Shown one piece after another: positions 15,313 to 24,274 of a stretch of DNA of 64,000 nucleotides. The notes beneath the pieces are model-generated. The model did not search any database. It worked only from the letters and a program-made list of their open reading frames with translations, and had not been told where the DNA came from. The stretch is taken from positions 682,001 to 746,000 of the forward strand of contig NZ_CP023429.1 of NCBI RefSeq assembly GCF_002327085.1. The letters are read 5' to 3'. This DNA comes from Neisseria weixii (GTDB lineage Bacteria; Pseudomonadota; Gammaproteobacteria; Burkholderiales; Neisseriaceae). A program made the position numbers and the translations under genes. Position 1 is the stretch's first letter; each line of letters begins with the position of its first letter.

Positions 15313-16355
15313 ATGAGAATCGAAGCAGTAGACTTATTTTGTGGAGTAGGAGGCTTAACTGCAGGTTTGATAAAAGCAAACATTGTTGTAAAAGCAGGGT
15401 ATGATATTGAAGAAAGCTGTGCTTTTCCATACGAACATAATAATAAAGGTGCCAAGTTTCATTTGAGAGATGTAAAAGATGTTTCAGGCAATGAAATTCT
15501 CAAACATTATTCGGATGGGGCTATTAAGCTTTTAGCAGGTTGCGCACCTTGCCAACCTTTCTCTACATATAATCAAGGAAAAGATGTAAGAAATGACACA
15601 AAATGGCCGTTACTATACGCCTTTTCGCGTTTAATTAAGGAAGTTAATCCTGAGCTTGTGACGATGGAGAATGTACCAGATGTTACAAAACATCAGGTAT
15701 ACCATGATTTTGTTGAAGAGCTTAGAAAAAAAGGTTATGAGATATGGGCAGCGAAAGTAAAATGTGCAGATTATGGAATTGCACAAATGCGACAACGTCA
15801 TGTTTTACTGGCTTCTCGTATTGGCAATATTGAATTACTGCCTCCCACTCACGCCGATAATCATGTTACGGTCAGGGACATAATTGGTAAATTGCCTAAA
15901 ATTACCTCAGGTGAGCAACATAAGACAGATATACTTCACAGAAGTTCTAGGCTAAATGATTTAAATATGAAACGTATTAGAGCCTCCAAACCAGGAGGCA
16001 CATGGCTAGATTGGCCAAAAGAATTACGGGCGAATTGTCATACAAAGCGAAGTGGACAAACCTACAGAGGGGTATATGGCAGAATGGAATGGGATAAGCC
16101 TGCCCAACTATGACTACGTTATGTACCGGCTTTGGGAATGGCCGCTTTGGTCATCCGGAACAAGACCGTGCCATTTCATTACGCGAAGCAGCCTTGTTCC
16201 AGAGTTTTCCTGTAGATTATCAGTTTTTTCCGTCTGATGAGAAGCCTATTATTTCAGCTATTTCAAGAATGATAGGCAATGCGGTTCCTGTACGTCTAGG
16301 GGAGATTATTGGCTTAAGTTTTGTACATGGTATTGCTGCTTTAAAGAGTTGTTAA
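15313..16355 (+). CDS. DNA cytosine C5 methyltransferase (one homopolymer contraction)
   Basis: Motif I VDLFCGVGGLTAG, motif IV GCAPCQPFS with the catalytic Cys near residue 80, motif VI MENV, motif VIII QMRQRHVLLAS and motif X GNAVPVRL are all present. The frame breaks at C 16103-16105; one added C joins DKPAP to TMTTLCTGFGNGRFGHPEQD and gives one protein of about 347 residues. The enzyme methylates cytosine in a target set by its TRD. The coding region is AT-rich relative to the ICE genes, a sign of recent acquisition. Its last 50 bases overlap the 3' end of the convergent HEPN gene. Confidence 0.9.
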
Positions 16356-17136
16356 TAATATCAAATAATCCATCGAAAAAGCCTTGGATGTTTTCAAAGT
16401 GCATTTTGATTTCATCAAGGCTTTTCTTTTGGCCAAATTCGGAAAAGGTCATACTTCCATGTGCTAGGCGATTACGTCCTGATTTAATTTCTAAAATTGA
16501 TGATGGACGCTTCTTTTTGGAATCTGCATGAATCTTATAACGCCTTCTGGATTTGTCAGAAACAATATCATCTATTAGGCAGCTTTTTAAGCCCAATCCA
16601 TCTAACTCAGTCTTTAATTTTCTAAAATCTACATTACCATTGAAATATTTATCATACGAAACTCCTTCATCGTCTTTTTCAGTAGCTAACTCCTTTGATT
16701 TCTTTAGCCATCCATCAATTAGTATCTTATCTATACTATCTTCTTTATTTGCATAATTGTCGAAATACTCCTTAAGATCATTCAATTTTAAATTACAATT
16801 AAAATTTATGATCGTATTACGCAATTTTTCTGATATTTCAGTTAATGCCCTTGAAGGTAATTCTCCATTTAAATACTCATGAATATCTTTCATTAGCGCT
16901 GTACTGATAGATTCAATAAAATTGTAAATCATGAGTACTGCACCGGCTTTCAAAGGATGAGTATCACACAGTTCTAATACTCTTTTCTGTTTCATTTTTC
17001 CCATATCTGACTTATATTCAATGACTGCTCCTTTGGACAACATAATCGCCAATAGACTTAAATGACGTTCAATTTCTTCTACTTTCTCGCTAAAGCAGCT
17101 GCTTACCTCCGGTAAGTAATGCCATTTTTTATTCAT
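16306..17136 (-). CDS. HEPN-domain protein, MAE_28990/MAE_18760-like
   Basis: 276 residues. The C-terminal half carries SGRNRLAHGSMTF, where RNRLAH fits the HEPN RNase motif R-x4-H. The N-terminal part (ERHLSLLAIMLSKGAVIEY, GAVLMIYNFIESIST) fits the MAE_28990-like family, known to sit beside DUF262 genes. These are predicted RNA-targeting effectors in restriction or abortive-infection systems. It overlaps the upstream DUF262 gene by ATGA, so the two are coupled. Its 3' end overlaps the convergent methyltransferase gene. Confidence 0.75.
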   Translation of the reverse strand: MNKKWHYLPEVSSCFSEKVEEIERHLSLLAIMLSKGAVIEYKSDMGKMKQKRVLELCDTHPLKAGAVLMIYNFIESISTALMKDIHEYLNGELPSRALTEISEKLRNTIINFNCNLKLNDLKEYFDNYANKEDSIDKILIDGWLKKSKELATEKDDEGVSYDKYFNGNVDFRKLKTELDGLGLKSCLIDDIVSDKSRRRYKIHADSKKKRPSSILEIKSGRNRLAHGSMTFSEFGQKKSLDEIKMHFENIQGFFDGLFDIINNSLKQQYHVQNLSQ

Positions 17137-18224
17137 TTAACACCTAATAATTTATCTCGGACATATTCAATTCGACTTTTTACTTTATTTTTATCGTTGC
17201 TGGCATCTGAACGAGTGTGTGCTTTAAATTCAGCACTATATGGCCATTCTGGTAAAGTTGAGGGTGGTTTGAGATCAGGGTTTTTCCTAAGTGCTAAAAT
17301 AATGCCTACGGAAAGGGCTTCAAATCGAATTCTAGGAACAGAATTATCATTAGGTTTTTTACGAAAGCCCTGATCTCCAAAAAGTTCTTGAGCAAAATTT
17401 AGCATTAGGATAAATTCACTTTCCAAATTTGCAAAATCGTGATCTTCTTGTTCAGCGTAGCCTTCTAGGAATTTATCTACACGGTGGTGAAAATTTAAAT
17501 AATTATTTGAGTATGCAAAGAACCTTAGAATCAACTCTGGATACTCTGCACGTTTCTCTCTTGCCTGTGAAATAGGGCATAATTTTTTTAACAATCCATT
17601 CCCATTTTTAGGAGCATATTTGTCCCTTATATTGCTTAAGAATTTATAGAACGGTTGATCATCAGATCCAAATCGACGTTCCATATCATTCAAGCGTGTT
17701 CCACCGCTATTCAGACGATCGAATATTTCACGACGAGCTTCTTCATCTGCATGCTCAGTTAACTCTATCATGCGCAAGGTTTTACGATTAAAGCGAAGTT
17801 GGCGAGATTTACCAAAGTCAGTAAAGCGTAAACCATTTGCAGACGGCAACTTCTCTAGGCCATTCAATTGCAATTCACCAGTCAAAAAATTTACCAATGT
17901 TCGAATGCGTTGACTACCATCAACAATTTCCAACCTTCCATCATCATTTTGATTGGTATCTGCAACAAAAAGATATGGGATAGGTAAATTGAGTAGCATT
18001 GATTCAATGAAACGGGATTGTTGACTTTCAGTCCAAACAAATTCGCGCTGATAGTCAGGAATATAAAGCTCCGCCTCATCCTCTTCAAGGCCATTTATGA
18101 ATTTTTCCACAATGACACTTACAGGAAATTCTCTTATTTCGTGATCCGTAATTTTTTGTTTTTCTTTAATTTCCTGCTCAAGAGTATCTAACTTCTCTGG
18201 CATGAATAGTTCTGTTTGCTTCAT
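17133..18224 (-). CDS. DUF262 (GmrS/ParB-like) defence protein
   Basis: 363 residues. The N-terminal DUF262 core reads YIPDYQREFVWTESQQSRF, LPIPYLFVA and EIVDGSQRIRTL, the last corresponding to the DGQQR nucleotide-binding motif. DUF262 domains act as NTP-dependent sensors or nucleases in GmrSD and related anti-phage systems. ATG 18224 is preferred to the upstream ATG at 18290, which lies inside the RelE gene, because GGAG lies eight bases before it. It is 25 bases downstream of relE, suggesting one transcript relB-relE-DUF262-HEPN. Confidence 0.82.
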   Translation of the reverse strand: MKQTELFMPEKLDTLEQEIKEKQKITDHEIREFPVSVIVEKFINGLEEDEAELYIPDYQREFVWTESQQSRFIESMLLNLPIPYLFVADTNQNDDGRLEIVDGSQRIRTLVNFLTGELQLNGLEKLPSANGLRFTDFGKSRQLRFNRKTLRMIELTEHADEEARREIFDRLNSGGTRLNDMERRFGSDDQPFYKFLSNIRDKYAPKNGNGLLKKLCPISQAREKRAEYPELILRFFAYSNNYLNFHHRVDKFLEGYAEQEDHDFANLESEFILMLNFAQELFGDQGFRKKPNDNSVPRIRFEALSVGIILALRKNPDLKPPSTLPEWPYSAEFKAHTRSDASNDKNKVKSRIEYVRDKLLGVK

Positions 18225-18249
18225 ATATTGTTCTCCAGTAAATCCATAC

Positions 18250-18522
18250 TTATCTTTTGTATACTTCGCGTCGATTACCGATTCGTACAACCAGAATTTT
18301 CATGATTCCGTCTTCGATTTTAGCGATGATTCGGCAATCACCTACCCGATATTTCCAGTAATCCCCTAATGCTGAGCCTTTGAGGGCTTCGCCGATACTT
18401 CTCGGGTCTTCGGATTTTGAAATTCTTTCGTGTAAGAATTTCAAAATCCGTATGGCCGTCTGCTTATCCAATTTTTTCAGCTCTTTTTCAGCCGATTTAT
18501 CCAACTCAATCTTCCAAACCAT
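18250..18522 (-). CDS. relE: RelE/ParE-family toxin
   Basis: 90 residues with the RelE pattern: [38 protein letters not shown] and [15 protein letters not shown]. RelE toxins cleave mRNA on the ribosome. The start overlaps the end of the antitoxin gene by 17 bases. The pair sits upstream of the DUF262-HEPN genes on the same strand. Confidence 0.9.
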   Translation of the reverse strand: MVWKIELDKSAEKELKKLDKQTAIRILKFLHERISKSEDPRSIGEALKGSALGDYWKYRVGDCRIIAKIEDGIMKILVVRIGNRREVYKR

Positions 18523-18729
18523 AGTCCCTCATCACATCATTAAGCGACACGGTTTTGCTTTTACCGGCCTGAATGTCGGTATAGCGTTGCTCAGCTAGAT
18601 AAAAATCTTCCAAGTCATCTAAATATTCGAGAATCGCTTCTCGGCATAATAGGTTTTGGTACGGCCAGTCTTCTCAGCCAAGACACTTAAGCGGTTTTCG
18701 ATTTCTTGAGGCAAACGGATTGCAAGCAT
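18506..18729 (-). CDS. antitoxin of the RelE pair, RelB/DUF6290-like (one homopolymer contraction)
   Basis: Begins [20 protein letters not shown], a ribbon-helix-helix start. The frame breaks after GRTKTYYA; adding one base at G 18643-18644 restores [20 protein letters not shown] and an end MRDYGLED, 74 residues in total. This ending is the usual C-terminus of RelB/DUF6290 antitoxins that wraps the toxin. A perfect palindrome lies 11 bases upstream of the start. As written, the antitoxin would be cut short beside an intact toxin, which cells would not tolerate, a further argument for sequencing error. Confidence 0.8.
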
Positions 18730-18739
18730 TTTTTCCTCC

Positions 18740-18759
18740 TTGCTATACATGTATAGCAA
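18740..18759. promoter_or_regulatory. perfect 20-bp palindromic operator of the relBE pair
   Basis: TTGCTATACATGTATAGCAA is perfectly palindromic and lies just upstream of the antitoxin gene. TA operons are repressed by the RHH antitoxin binding such sites, so it probably controls the relBE-DUF262-HEPN transcript. Confidence 0.75.
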
Positions 18760-18940
18760 ATTATAGCAGAGATAATGTTGTAAAAGGGTAGAATGTGTAA
18801 ATCAGATTGCCGCATGGTCAAATAGAGTAGATAATTTATATGTGGATAAATAAAGTCCCTAATATATTAAATTACCCATTATTTGACTGATTCTGACATT
18901 AGACAATCAGGGTATGCCCAAATTAATCATAGGATTCGGT

Positions 18941-19615
18941 ATGTATCCCGACAAATACGCACTCAGCCTGAAAGAAAACCTCTTCTTGGCCAAAAAGGTT
19001 CTTGTGGCGCAAATCCACAATCTCAGCCGCTTTGAAAACTGCCAGACCACGTTGTTGCAGACCGAACAGATTATCAACGGCCATAACGTTGCCTCAGCTT
19101 CTTTAGGCGATATTCAGACCATTCTCCACCTGAAGCGCGCGTATCAGTATGTGATACAGCACCTTTCAGACGGCCTGCCTGTGGATATTGCCCTGCTGAA
19201 GAAAATCAACAATATGGTGGCACAAGACGATTCGCTGGCTCCGGGCGAATTCCGCACCGGCTCCGTGGGCGTAACCTTGTTTGACGGTTCGCGCCATACG
19301 CCGCCGGTCATGGCCGAAGCGGAAGTGGCAGAACTGATGCACAGCATCGAAACGCACAGCGGCTCAACCACCGAAACCGCCATACGCACCATGCTGGCCT
19401 TAATGCGGCAGCAGGTTTTTTGGGACGGCAATAAACGCACGGCCACGCTGTTTGCCAATGCCCTGATGATGGCAAAAGGCTGTGGTATTTTGGAAATCGC
19501 CGAGGCAAAAATGCCCGAGTTCAACGAAAAACTGTCTGCCTTCTACCGCTCCGGCGATGACAGCGAAGTAGCGGCGTTCCTGTATCAGCACTGCATTTCG
19601 GGTATCGACTATTGA
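18941..19615 (+). CDS. Fic/Doc family protein with Gln in place of the motif His
   Basis: 224 residues from ATG 18941 (AGGAT five bases upstream; an in-frame ATG at 18914 would add nine residues). The motif reads QVFWDGNKRTATLFAN near residue 157, the Doc-type form of HxFxDGNKR, with Gln at the position of the catalytic His. GEFRTGSVGV upstream is also typical. Fic enzymes transfer AMP or phosphate to target proteins. The His-to-Gln change suggests altered or lost transferase activity. It ends just before a resolvase gene. Confidence 0.82.
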   Translation: MYPDKYALSLKENLFLAKKVLVAQIHNLSRFENCQTTLLQTEQIINGHNVASASLGDIQTILHLKRAYQYVIQHLSDGLPVDIALLKKINNMVAQDDSLAPGEFRTGSVGVTLFDGSRHTPPVMAEAEVAELMHSIETHSGSTTETAIRTMLALMRQQVFWDGNKRTATLFANALMMAKGCGILEIAEAKMPEFNEKLSAFYRSGDDSEVAAFLYQHCISGIDY

Positions 19616-19623
19616 GGCCGGCT

Positions 19624-20244
19624 ATGAAAGCAGCAAGAATCTACCAACGCGTCAGCACAGAAGCGCAAAATCTCGAGCGGCAGAATGCCCTGATTGAGAA
19701 AGCAAAGGCCGAAGGCTACTATATCGCCGGCGTTTATAAAGAAAAGGCTTCCGGTGTCCGAGCCGACCGCCCCGTGTTGAACCAATTGATTACCGACCTG
19801 CGACAAGGCGATGTCATCATCGCCGAGCATATCGACCGCATTACCCGCCTGCCGCTGGCAGAGGCGGAAAAGCTGGTCAACCGTATCCGTGAAAAAGGCG
19901 CGTTCCTTTCCATTCCCGGCATTATAGACCTGAGCCAAATCCAAACCGATTCCGAAATCGCCAAAATCGTTTTAGACAGCATACAAACCATGCTGCTGAA
20001 AATCGCCCTGCAAATGGCCAGAGACGACTACGAGCAGCGCAAACAACGGCAAGCTGCCGGCATTGCTGAAGCTAAGAAGCAAGGACGGTTCAAAGGTCGT
20101 GTAGCCGATAAAGCCAAACACAAACTGGTTATTGAACTGCGCCAGCACCATACAATCAAAGAAACTGCCAAATTGGCCGGATGTAGTGAAGCATTGGTCA
20201 AGCTCGTGATGAGACAATACAAAAACAGATTGAAAGGAAATTAG
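19624..20244 (+). CDS. serine recombinase (resolvase/invertase family)
   Basis: 206 residues from ATG 19624. The N-terminal resolvase domain has the catalytic Ser in RIYQRVSTEAQNLERQ, then VLNQLITDLRQGDVIIAEHIDR, and a short C-terminal helix-turn-helix (HTIKETAKLAGCSEALVKLV) fits DNA binding. Such enzymes resolve multimers or invert segments through crossover sites. It is embedded between two Fic genes in the toxin-antitoxin region. A target site is not evident. Confidence 0.88.
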   Translation: MKAARIYQRVSTEAQNLERQNALIEKAKAEGYYIAGVYKEKASGVRADRPVLNQLITDLRQGDVIIAEHIDRITRLPLAEAEKLVNRIREKGAFLSIPGIIDLSQIQTDSEIAKIVLDSIQTMLLKIALQMARDDYEQRKQRQAAGIAEAKKQGRFKGRVADKAKHKLVIELRQHHTIKETAKLAGCSEALVKLVMRQYKNRLKGN

Positions 20245-20454
20245 ATGCCCATTCATTTAAATGAAGACGTGAGCAAACAAGTTGATTCCATATTTGCCCT
20301 CGAAGGCTTTCAGCCAACCGAAACCATGCAACGCATTCGCTTGGCTATTGCGGATGGTCGGGTAAGTAGAGAGCAAGTTACAGCTGAAATGCTTGAGTAC
20401 GTTCAGCAAAATAAGGTATTTGAAGGATTCGCTGAATCGAGAACTTGGATATGA
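20245..20454 (+). CDS. VbhA-like antitoxin of the Fic protein
   Basis: 69 residues. DSIFALEGFQPTETMQRI resembles the inhibitory helix of VbhA-type antitoxins (SxxxEG-like), and the middle ADGRVSREQVTAEMLEYV is usual for the family. VbhA blocks ATP binding of its partner Fic toxin. It directly follows the resolvase stop and precedes a Fic gene by six bases, the standard vbhA-vbhT arrangement. Confidence 0.75.
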   Translation: MPIHLNEDVSKQVDSIFALEGFQPTETMQRIRLAIADGRVSREQVTAEMLEYVQQNKVFEGFAESRTWI

Positions 20455-20460
20455 AAGCCT

Positions 20461-21442
20461 ATGAGTAATCCTTATACTGATGAAAACGGCCTTTTTCATA
20501 ATAAATTAGGTATTACGGATCAAACGGCATTAAATGAGTTTGAATACCACCATAGCGCAATGAAGGCTGAAGCCGTTCTTTCAGGTGAAATCAAGCTAGA
20601 CCATAGCAGCTATGATTTAGCTCATTTGAAAGATATTCATAAAGCGTTATTTGGTGATATTTATGAGTGGGCTGGACAAGAAAGGACAAGACCGTCTGTA
20701 AAGGGAAATAATCTAAGCAAAACAGTTACATTCTTTTTAGAACCTGAAAAATTACAGGATAAATGGCAGGAAATCCAAAAGCTCACTCAAGAATTTTTGC
20801 AAGCTGAAAAACTGGATTTGAAGACGGCTAAGGAAAAATTGGTCGGCATCATGATTGAAGCCAATTATTCGCATCCGTTTCCAGAGGGAATGGCCGCACT
20901 TTGCAGGTTTTTATGACCCAGCTTGCAAACGAGCAAAATTTAAAAATGGATTATTCCAAAGTTGATGCCGAGATGTGGAACATGGCCAACGCGCTGAGTG
21001 TACCTCATTCCAAACGTTATGAAGGCCATTTAATTGATGTACCGCCCAACAAAGAAATGCTTGGGCGTATGATGGATAAAGTGATACAGGAGCCTACTCA
21101 ATCTCAAAATCTCCAAATCCAATTTGAACAGCTTGATAAGGTATATCAGGAAAATCAACATTTGCTGTCACCTAAGCAGAAGTTAATTATTCATGAAGCT
21201 GAGAAAATTATTCAGCAATTACCGCCACAAGCACAATTACAAGCTAAGGTGAATTTGTATCAGAGCGTTTCAGAGGATATTCAAAAACATCCCAACAATT
21301 TGATGAGCCTGAAATTGATCGTTGATTTAAAAAAGCACCTTTGGATGAACCGACAAAAACTAAGCCCATGTTATACGACCAGGGTACTCGACTTGCCTAT
21401 CCTTTCATGAACTCTTACTCAAAAAGAGAAATTCAATCATAA
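20461..21442 (+). CDS. Fic toxin, VbhT-like (two homopolymer contractions)
   Basis: The first frame ends in the catalytic loop (NYSHPFPEGMAAL). One added G at 20886-20888 restores HPFPEGNGRTLQVFMTQLA, the canonical Fic motif, and one added A at 21329-21334 restores the tail LKKAPLDEPTKTKPMLYDQG ending SYSKREIQS at 21440-21442. The restored protein has about 325 residues: Fic domain (about 20-200) and a helical C-terminal part. VbhT toxins AMPylate targets such as gyrase and some are T4SS substrates; no BID domain is recognisable here. As written, the active site is destroyed. Confidence 0.8.
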
Positions 21443-21694
21443 AAAAATCCCGCAGGAGGGGGCAAGTCGGGCTTGGGCTTGCCGGTGGCGCAGATGGCCG
21501 CAGGTATCGGAGCAGACGGCACGGTCAAGTCCGGCTTGGGGGCGTGGGGCCGTTTCTGCCGAACCTTGAGAGCCGGAAACGGGGCTGCTGCGGGATTTTT
21601 CGGCAGCTGCCGCTGGCTTTGGCCGCAGTATCCTTTCTTCAAAAAGGCCGTCTGAAAGATAAACCTGTTCTTCAGACGGCCTCTTTTCATCCGC
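21443..21694. other. intergenic stretch without a clear gene
   Basis: GC-rich sequence between the Fic gene and a convergent gene, ending in an inverted AG-DUS pair at 21644-21686 that acts as terminator for both. A minus-strand open frame (21433-21690) with a Pro-rich end KPKPDLPPPAGFFYD might be a gene remnant, but nothing else supports it. Confidence 0.4.
21644..21686. terminator. inverted AG-DUS pair
   Basis: AGGCCGTCTGAA (21645-21656) faces TTCAGACGGCCT (21671-21682), with a T-run on the plus side and the convergent gene ending at 21695. Confidence 0.7.
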
Positions 21695-22240
21695 TTAGTG
21701 GTGAACGATTATGTCGATTGTCCACCAAGTCCCAGCATAAGCAGTCTTAAAATCTTCTACTTTCCATTGAATTTCTTTATCATCAATACCTATATCATAG
21801 ATATATTTCATGTCCGAATTCATAAAATATGTAGCATTGATACAACCTTTTCGGATACTTGCTTCAACATCGGCTACATTTTCAAGCATCAAAAGGTTAA
21901 TGAGTGCTTGAGTATCCAGCCGAACGCCTTCAGGAATTTCACCTTTCAAGCAGTCTGAAAACAGCTTGTCATACTCTCCACGCGGCAGCAAAGCGAATGT
22001 CTCCGTCACCGTGCCGACACCGTAGTCATCACAAGTCTGCTTCAGCAAATCGTAAGTAAAATCCGAACTGCCTTTTAACGCACCTGCGAAAATCTCAATG
22101 CAGTCATCTGCCGTCAAACCTTCATTCAGCCCTGCAACATCGCGCCACACCGTGATGAATACGTCGCGTATCTGTCTCGGCTCGAGTGCTTCAATCAGGG
22201 GCACGATATGTCCCACCCTGTTTTTTTCTTCACGCATCAT
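21695..22240 (-). CDS. hypothetical protein
   Basis: About 181 residues beginning MMREEKNRVGHIVPLIEAL; the start ATGATGCGTGA overlaps the stop of the upstream gene, so the two are coupled. Soluble, acidic, with no motif I recognise. A longer open frame upstream is a shadow of the neighbour. The pair could be antitoxin- or immunity-like cargo but nothing in sequence shows it. Confidence 0.6.
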   Translation of the reverse strand: MMREEKNRVGHIVPLIEALEPRQIRDVFITVWRDVAGLNEGLTADDCIEIFAGALKGSSDFTYDLLKQTCDDYGVGTVTETFALLPRGEYDKLFSDCLKGEIPEGVRLDTQALINLLMLENVADVEASIRKGCINATYFMNSDMKYIYDIGIDDKEIQWKVEDFKTAYAGTWWTIDIIVHH

Positions 22241-22691
22241 CCCATCCTTTTTCATGGTTTTTAATGCCCTTCGCTTTGGTTTCCCGTTCAAACCACGCGG
22301 CAGGGTCTGCGTAAAATTCGGGCGGAAATGCCAATGCCACATTAAAATCAATGTTCGTGTTCTGCCAAAACCAATGCGCCTCCACGTCAAAACTGCTGTA
22401 AAAACAGATTTCCAGACAGCACCCCATCAACGCATATTCAAACGAGCCGCTGACACTCCGTATCGTCGCATCCATATAGACCTTGACCTGTTTACGGTCA
22501 TCGCCCGCTGCCATCAGCATTCGATGCAGACGGCAGTAAAGGTCGATGTCGAAAATGACGGTCATGTCTCGGTAGTATCCGCCCAAACAGTCAAGGTCTT
22601 CATCGGTGCAGTTGATACAGTCAAGCTCATCATCCAGTTCCGCCACCATCAGGCGGCGGCCGGCTTTATCGTATTCAAATCGGTATTTCAT
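22230..22691 (-). CDS. hypothetical acidic protein
   Basis: 153 residues, MKYRFEYDKAGRRLMVAELD at the start, with acidic stretches and several Cys (ELDCINCTDEDLDCLG). GGAAACC precedes the start and an uptake sequence lies just upstream. It is translationally coupled to the following gene (stop inside ATGATGCGTGA). No family recognised. Confidence 0.65.
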   Translation of the reverse strand: MKYRFEYDKAGRRLMVAELDDELDCINCTDEDLDCLGGYYRDMTVIFDIDLYCRLHRMLMAAGDDRKQVKVYMDATIRSVSGSFEYALMGCCLEICFYSSFDVEAHWFWQNTNIDFNVALAFPPEFYADPAAWFERETKAKGIKNHEKGWDDA

Positions 22692-22756
22692 TTCGGTTTC
22701 CTTTCCGAGGTTTCAGACGGCCTTCAGACCGTCTGAAAAACAGAGTTACAAACGCC

Positions 22757-23155
22757 TTACCACCAACTGTCATAGAACACGGCCAGCCATGCGGCAATGG
22801 CGGCACGCGCATTTTCGATAAAGGCTTTGGTTTCGGTAATGTCTTCAGGGTAGATTTCTTCGCCACCGAAGAGAAAGCCGGGCGTATGCTCCAGTTTTCC
22901 GCCGTCTAAATCCGCTTCCAACCGCGCCAAGTCTTCAAGCTCCAGCCGAACGGTGCAGCAGTTGAACGATTCTTTGCTGCCGCCTTTCTCCCGATACAGC
23001 TTTTCCATCCAGCCATGCAGATGATTGAATTTGCGCCAGTAGGCAAAGTGCGTAAGCCCTGCCTGTTCCTGCTCTTCTTCACGCACATTCACATCGGTTT
23101 GACGGTCGCCGACAAACTCGGCACGCATGGTGTAGCCGTACATATCCAGTCCCAT
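22757..23155 (-). CDS. hypothetical protein of the MGLDMYG type
   Basis: 132 residues beginning MGLDMYGYTMRAEFVGDRQ, then THFAYWRKFNHLHGWME. Proteins starting MGLDMY are frequent on phages and mobile elements and have no known function. An AAGGAGT ribosome site precedes ATG 23155. It is the first gene of a three-gene minus-strand set. Confidence 0.7.
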   Translation of the reverse strand: MGLDMYGYTMRAEFVGDRQTDVNVREEEQEQAGLTHFAYWRKFNHLHGWMEKLYREKGGSKESFNCCTVRLELEDLARLEADLDGGKLEHTPGFLFGGEEIYPEDITETKAFIENARAAIAAWLAVFYDSWW

Positions 23156-23190
23156 CGGATACTCCTTTCATCAAGGTTCGTTCATAAATA

Positions 23191-23418
23191 AACAACCATC
23201 GGGGGCAGCCGCCGCCGTGTTGTGATGTCGTAAAAAATTTCAAAGCGCAAAAAGTCCAGACTGGCTTTGTGCGGCTTTCATCTTTGTCCGGTTCGTCCTC
23301 TGCGGCGTAGTGGAAAAGGTGGAAGACGTGCAAAGACACTCGTCTTGGTCTGGACTTTTTGCGCTTTGAAATTTAGACATCAACCAACAACACGGCGGCG
23401 GCTGCCCCGATGGTTGTT
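23191..23418. repeat. 71-bp inverted repeat around an 86-bp spacer
   Basis: 23191-23261 and the complement of 23348-23418 are nearly identical, differing by a few small indels. Both arms share CAGCCGCCGCCGTGTTGT and CAAAGCGCAAAAAGTCCAGAC-like ends. It lies between a minus-strand gene and the first copy of the long direct repeat, with no ORF that fits a gene. It could form a long cruciform/hairpin or be the remnant of an inverted duplication. Confidence 0.75.
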
Positions 23419-23503
23419 CAAACCTTCAGCCGCTCTGCGGCGTTTCCGCTTTATATGGCGGAATTTAAAAAACGCGTTAGGGCGTTTTTTGGCACTCGTT
23501 GCC

Positions 23504-24263
23504 TATCCTGCGTTCTAGCAGAAATACACTTCTTTCTTAGGAAATATCCGTTTTTGAAGGAGGAGGTACGCGCGGAGGGGAGATGAATTAGTTCATTGGT
23601 TAGATATTGATGGTTTGAAGTAGATTAATTATAGTTTTAAATTAGATTGAATTAGATTATAAATAGGTTTATATTAGATTATAATTAGATTTTATATAAT
23701 CCAATAACTAGCCTTTGTTAGGCTGAAATATAGTCTGAATTAGATGATATTGGATTGAAGATAGATTATATTGGATGTATAATAGGTTATAGATAGTTTT
23801 AATTAGACTGTGATTGGATATGGGTATTTCTGTTGAAAATTTTATGGCCGGTCAAACAGGGCAAGGCCGTCAATCAAAGCTGGAGCCGTTCAAAGCCGAT
23901 ATTTTGCTGCTCAAGAAAAACGGGGTTCCCAAAAGCAGATTCAGCAGTTTTTGGCGCAAAACGGTGTCCGTGCCGGGCTGACGACGATTAACTGGTTTAT
24001 CCGCTCCCGGGGGCAGGAGACGGTTTCTGCGACGGTGAAAGTATCGAAAAAATCAGATGATGTTAATCAATTAACGGTTAAGCCGAAGACCGTTCCCGAG
24101 CCGGAACAGCAGTCAAACGATTCCGAACAGTCGCAGCTATCCCAACCCAGAAAATTCAGTTGGACAGCCACACCTCCCGATGACGACGAACTGTTCGGGA
24201 CAAACCAAACTCCTGAACATCCGGAAAACCAAGAAAAAGCCGTCTGAACGGTTTCAGACGGCC
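23504..24263 (+). repeat. long direct repeat, copy 1 (AT-rich phased array plus ORF)
   Basis: About 760 bases nearly identical to 25770-26528. The first 310 bases hold an AT-rich region (23584-23818) with many short TTAGATT/TAGATTA-like units spaced about 10-12 bases apart; the rest is a small ORF. The copies flank the ParE/RHH and MazEF pairs. Phased repeats ahead of a DNA-binding-like gene suggest a centromere-like or operator array. Confidence 0.9.
23820..24247 (+). CDS. small HTH-like protein, repeat copy 1 (frameshifted)
   Basis: Starts MGISVENFMAGQTGQGRQSK. The frame breaks near 23922-23930, where the text has GGGGTTCCC and copy 2 has GGGTTTTCCC; with copy 2's version it continues SQKQIQQFLAQNGVRAGLT through SWTATPPDDDELFGTNQTPE to the stop, about 142 residues. 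The central part (ADILLLKKNG...INWFIRSRG) has the shape of a helix-turn-helix seen in small plasmid/ICE proteins near partition or replication genes. Function not established. Confidence 0.65.
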
Positions 24264-24266
24264 TTA
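24239..24266. terminator. inverted DUS pair at the end of repeat copy 1
   Basis: GCCGTCTGAA (24239-24248) faces TTCAGACGGC (24253-24262); the ORF stop codon lies inside the first DUS. The convergent ParE gene ends nine bases further on. Confidence 0.65.
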
Positions 24267-24274
24267 TTTAAATC

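Noticed and set aside
21433..21690. Minus-strand ORF with Pro-rich end
   Set aside because: No ribosome site, crosses a DUS terminator and overlaps the Fic end; recorded only as a possible remnant.
23267..23518. Plus ORF with WTFCALKF text on the inverted repeat
   Set aside because: The same peptide text appears in both strands because of the inverted repeat; no ribosome site.
23584..23818. Regular short repeats as a CRISPR array
   Set aside because: Units are only about 7 bases, degenerate and without spacer/repeat structure; no cas genes nearby.
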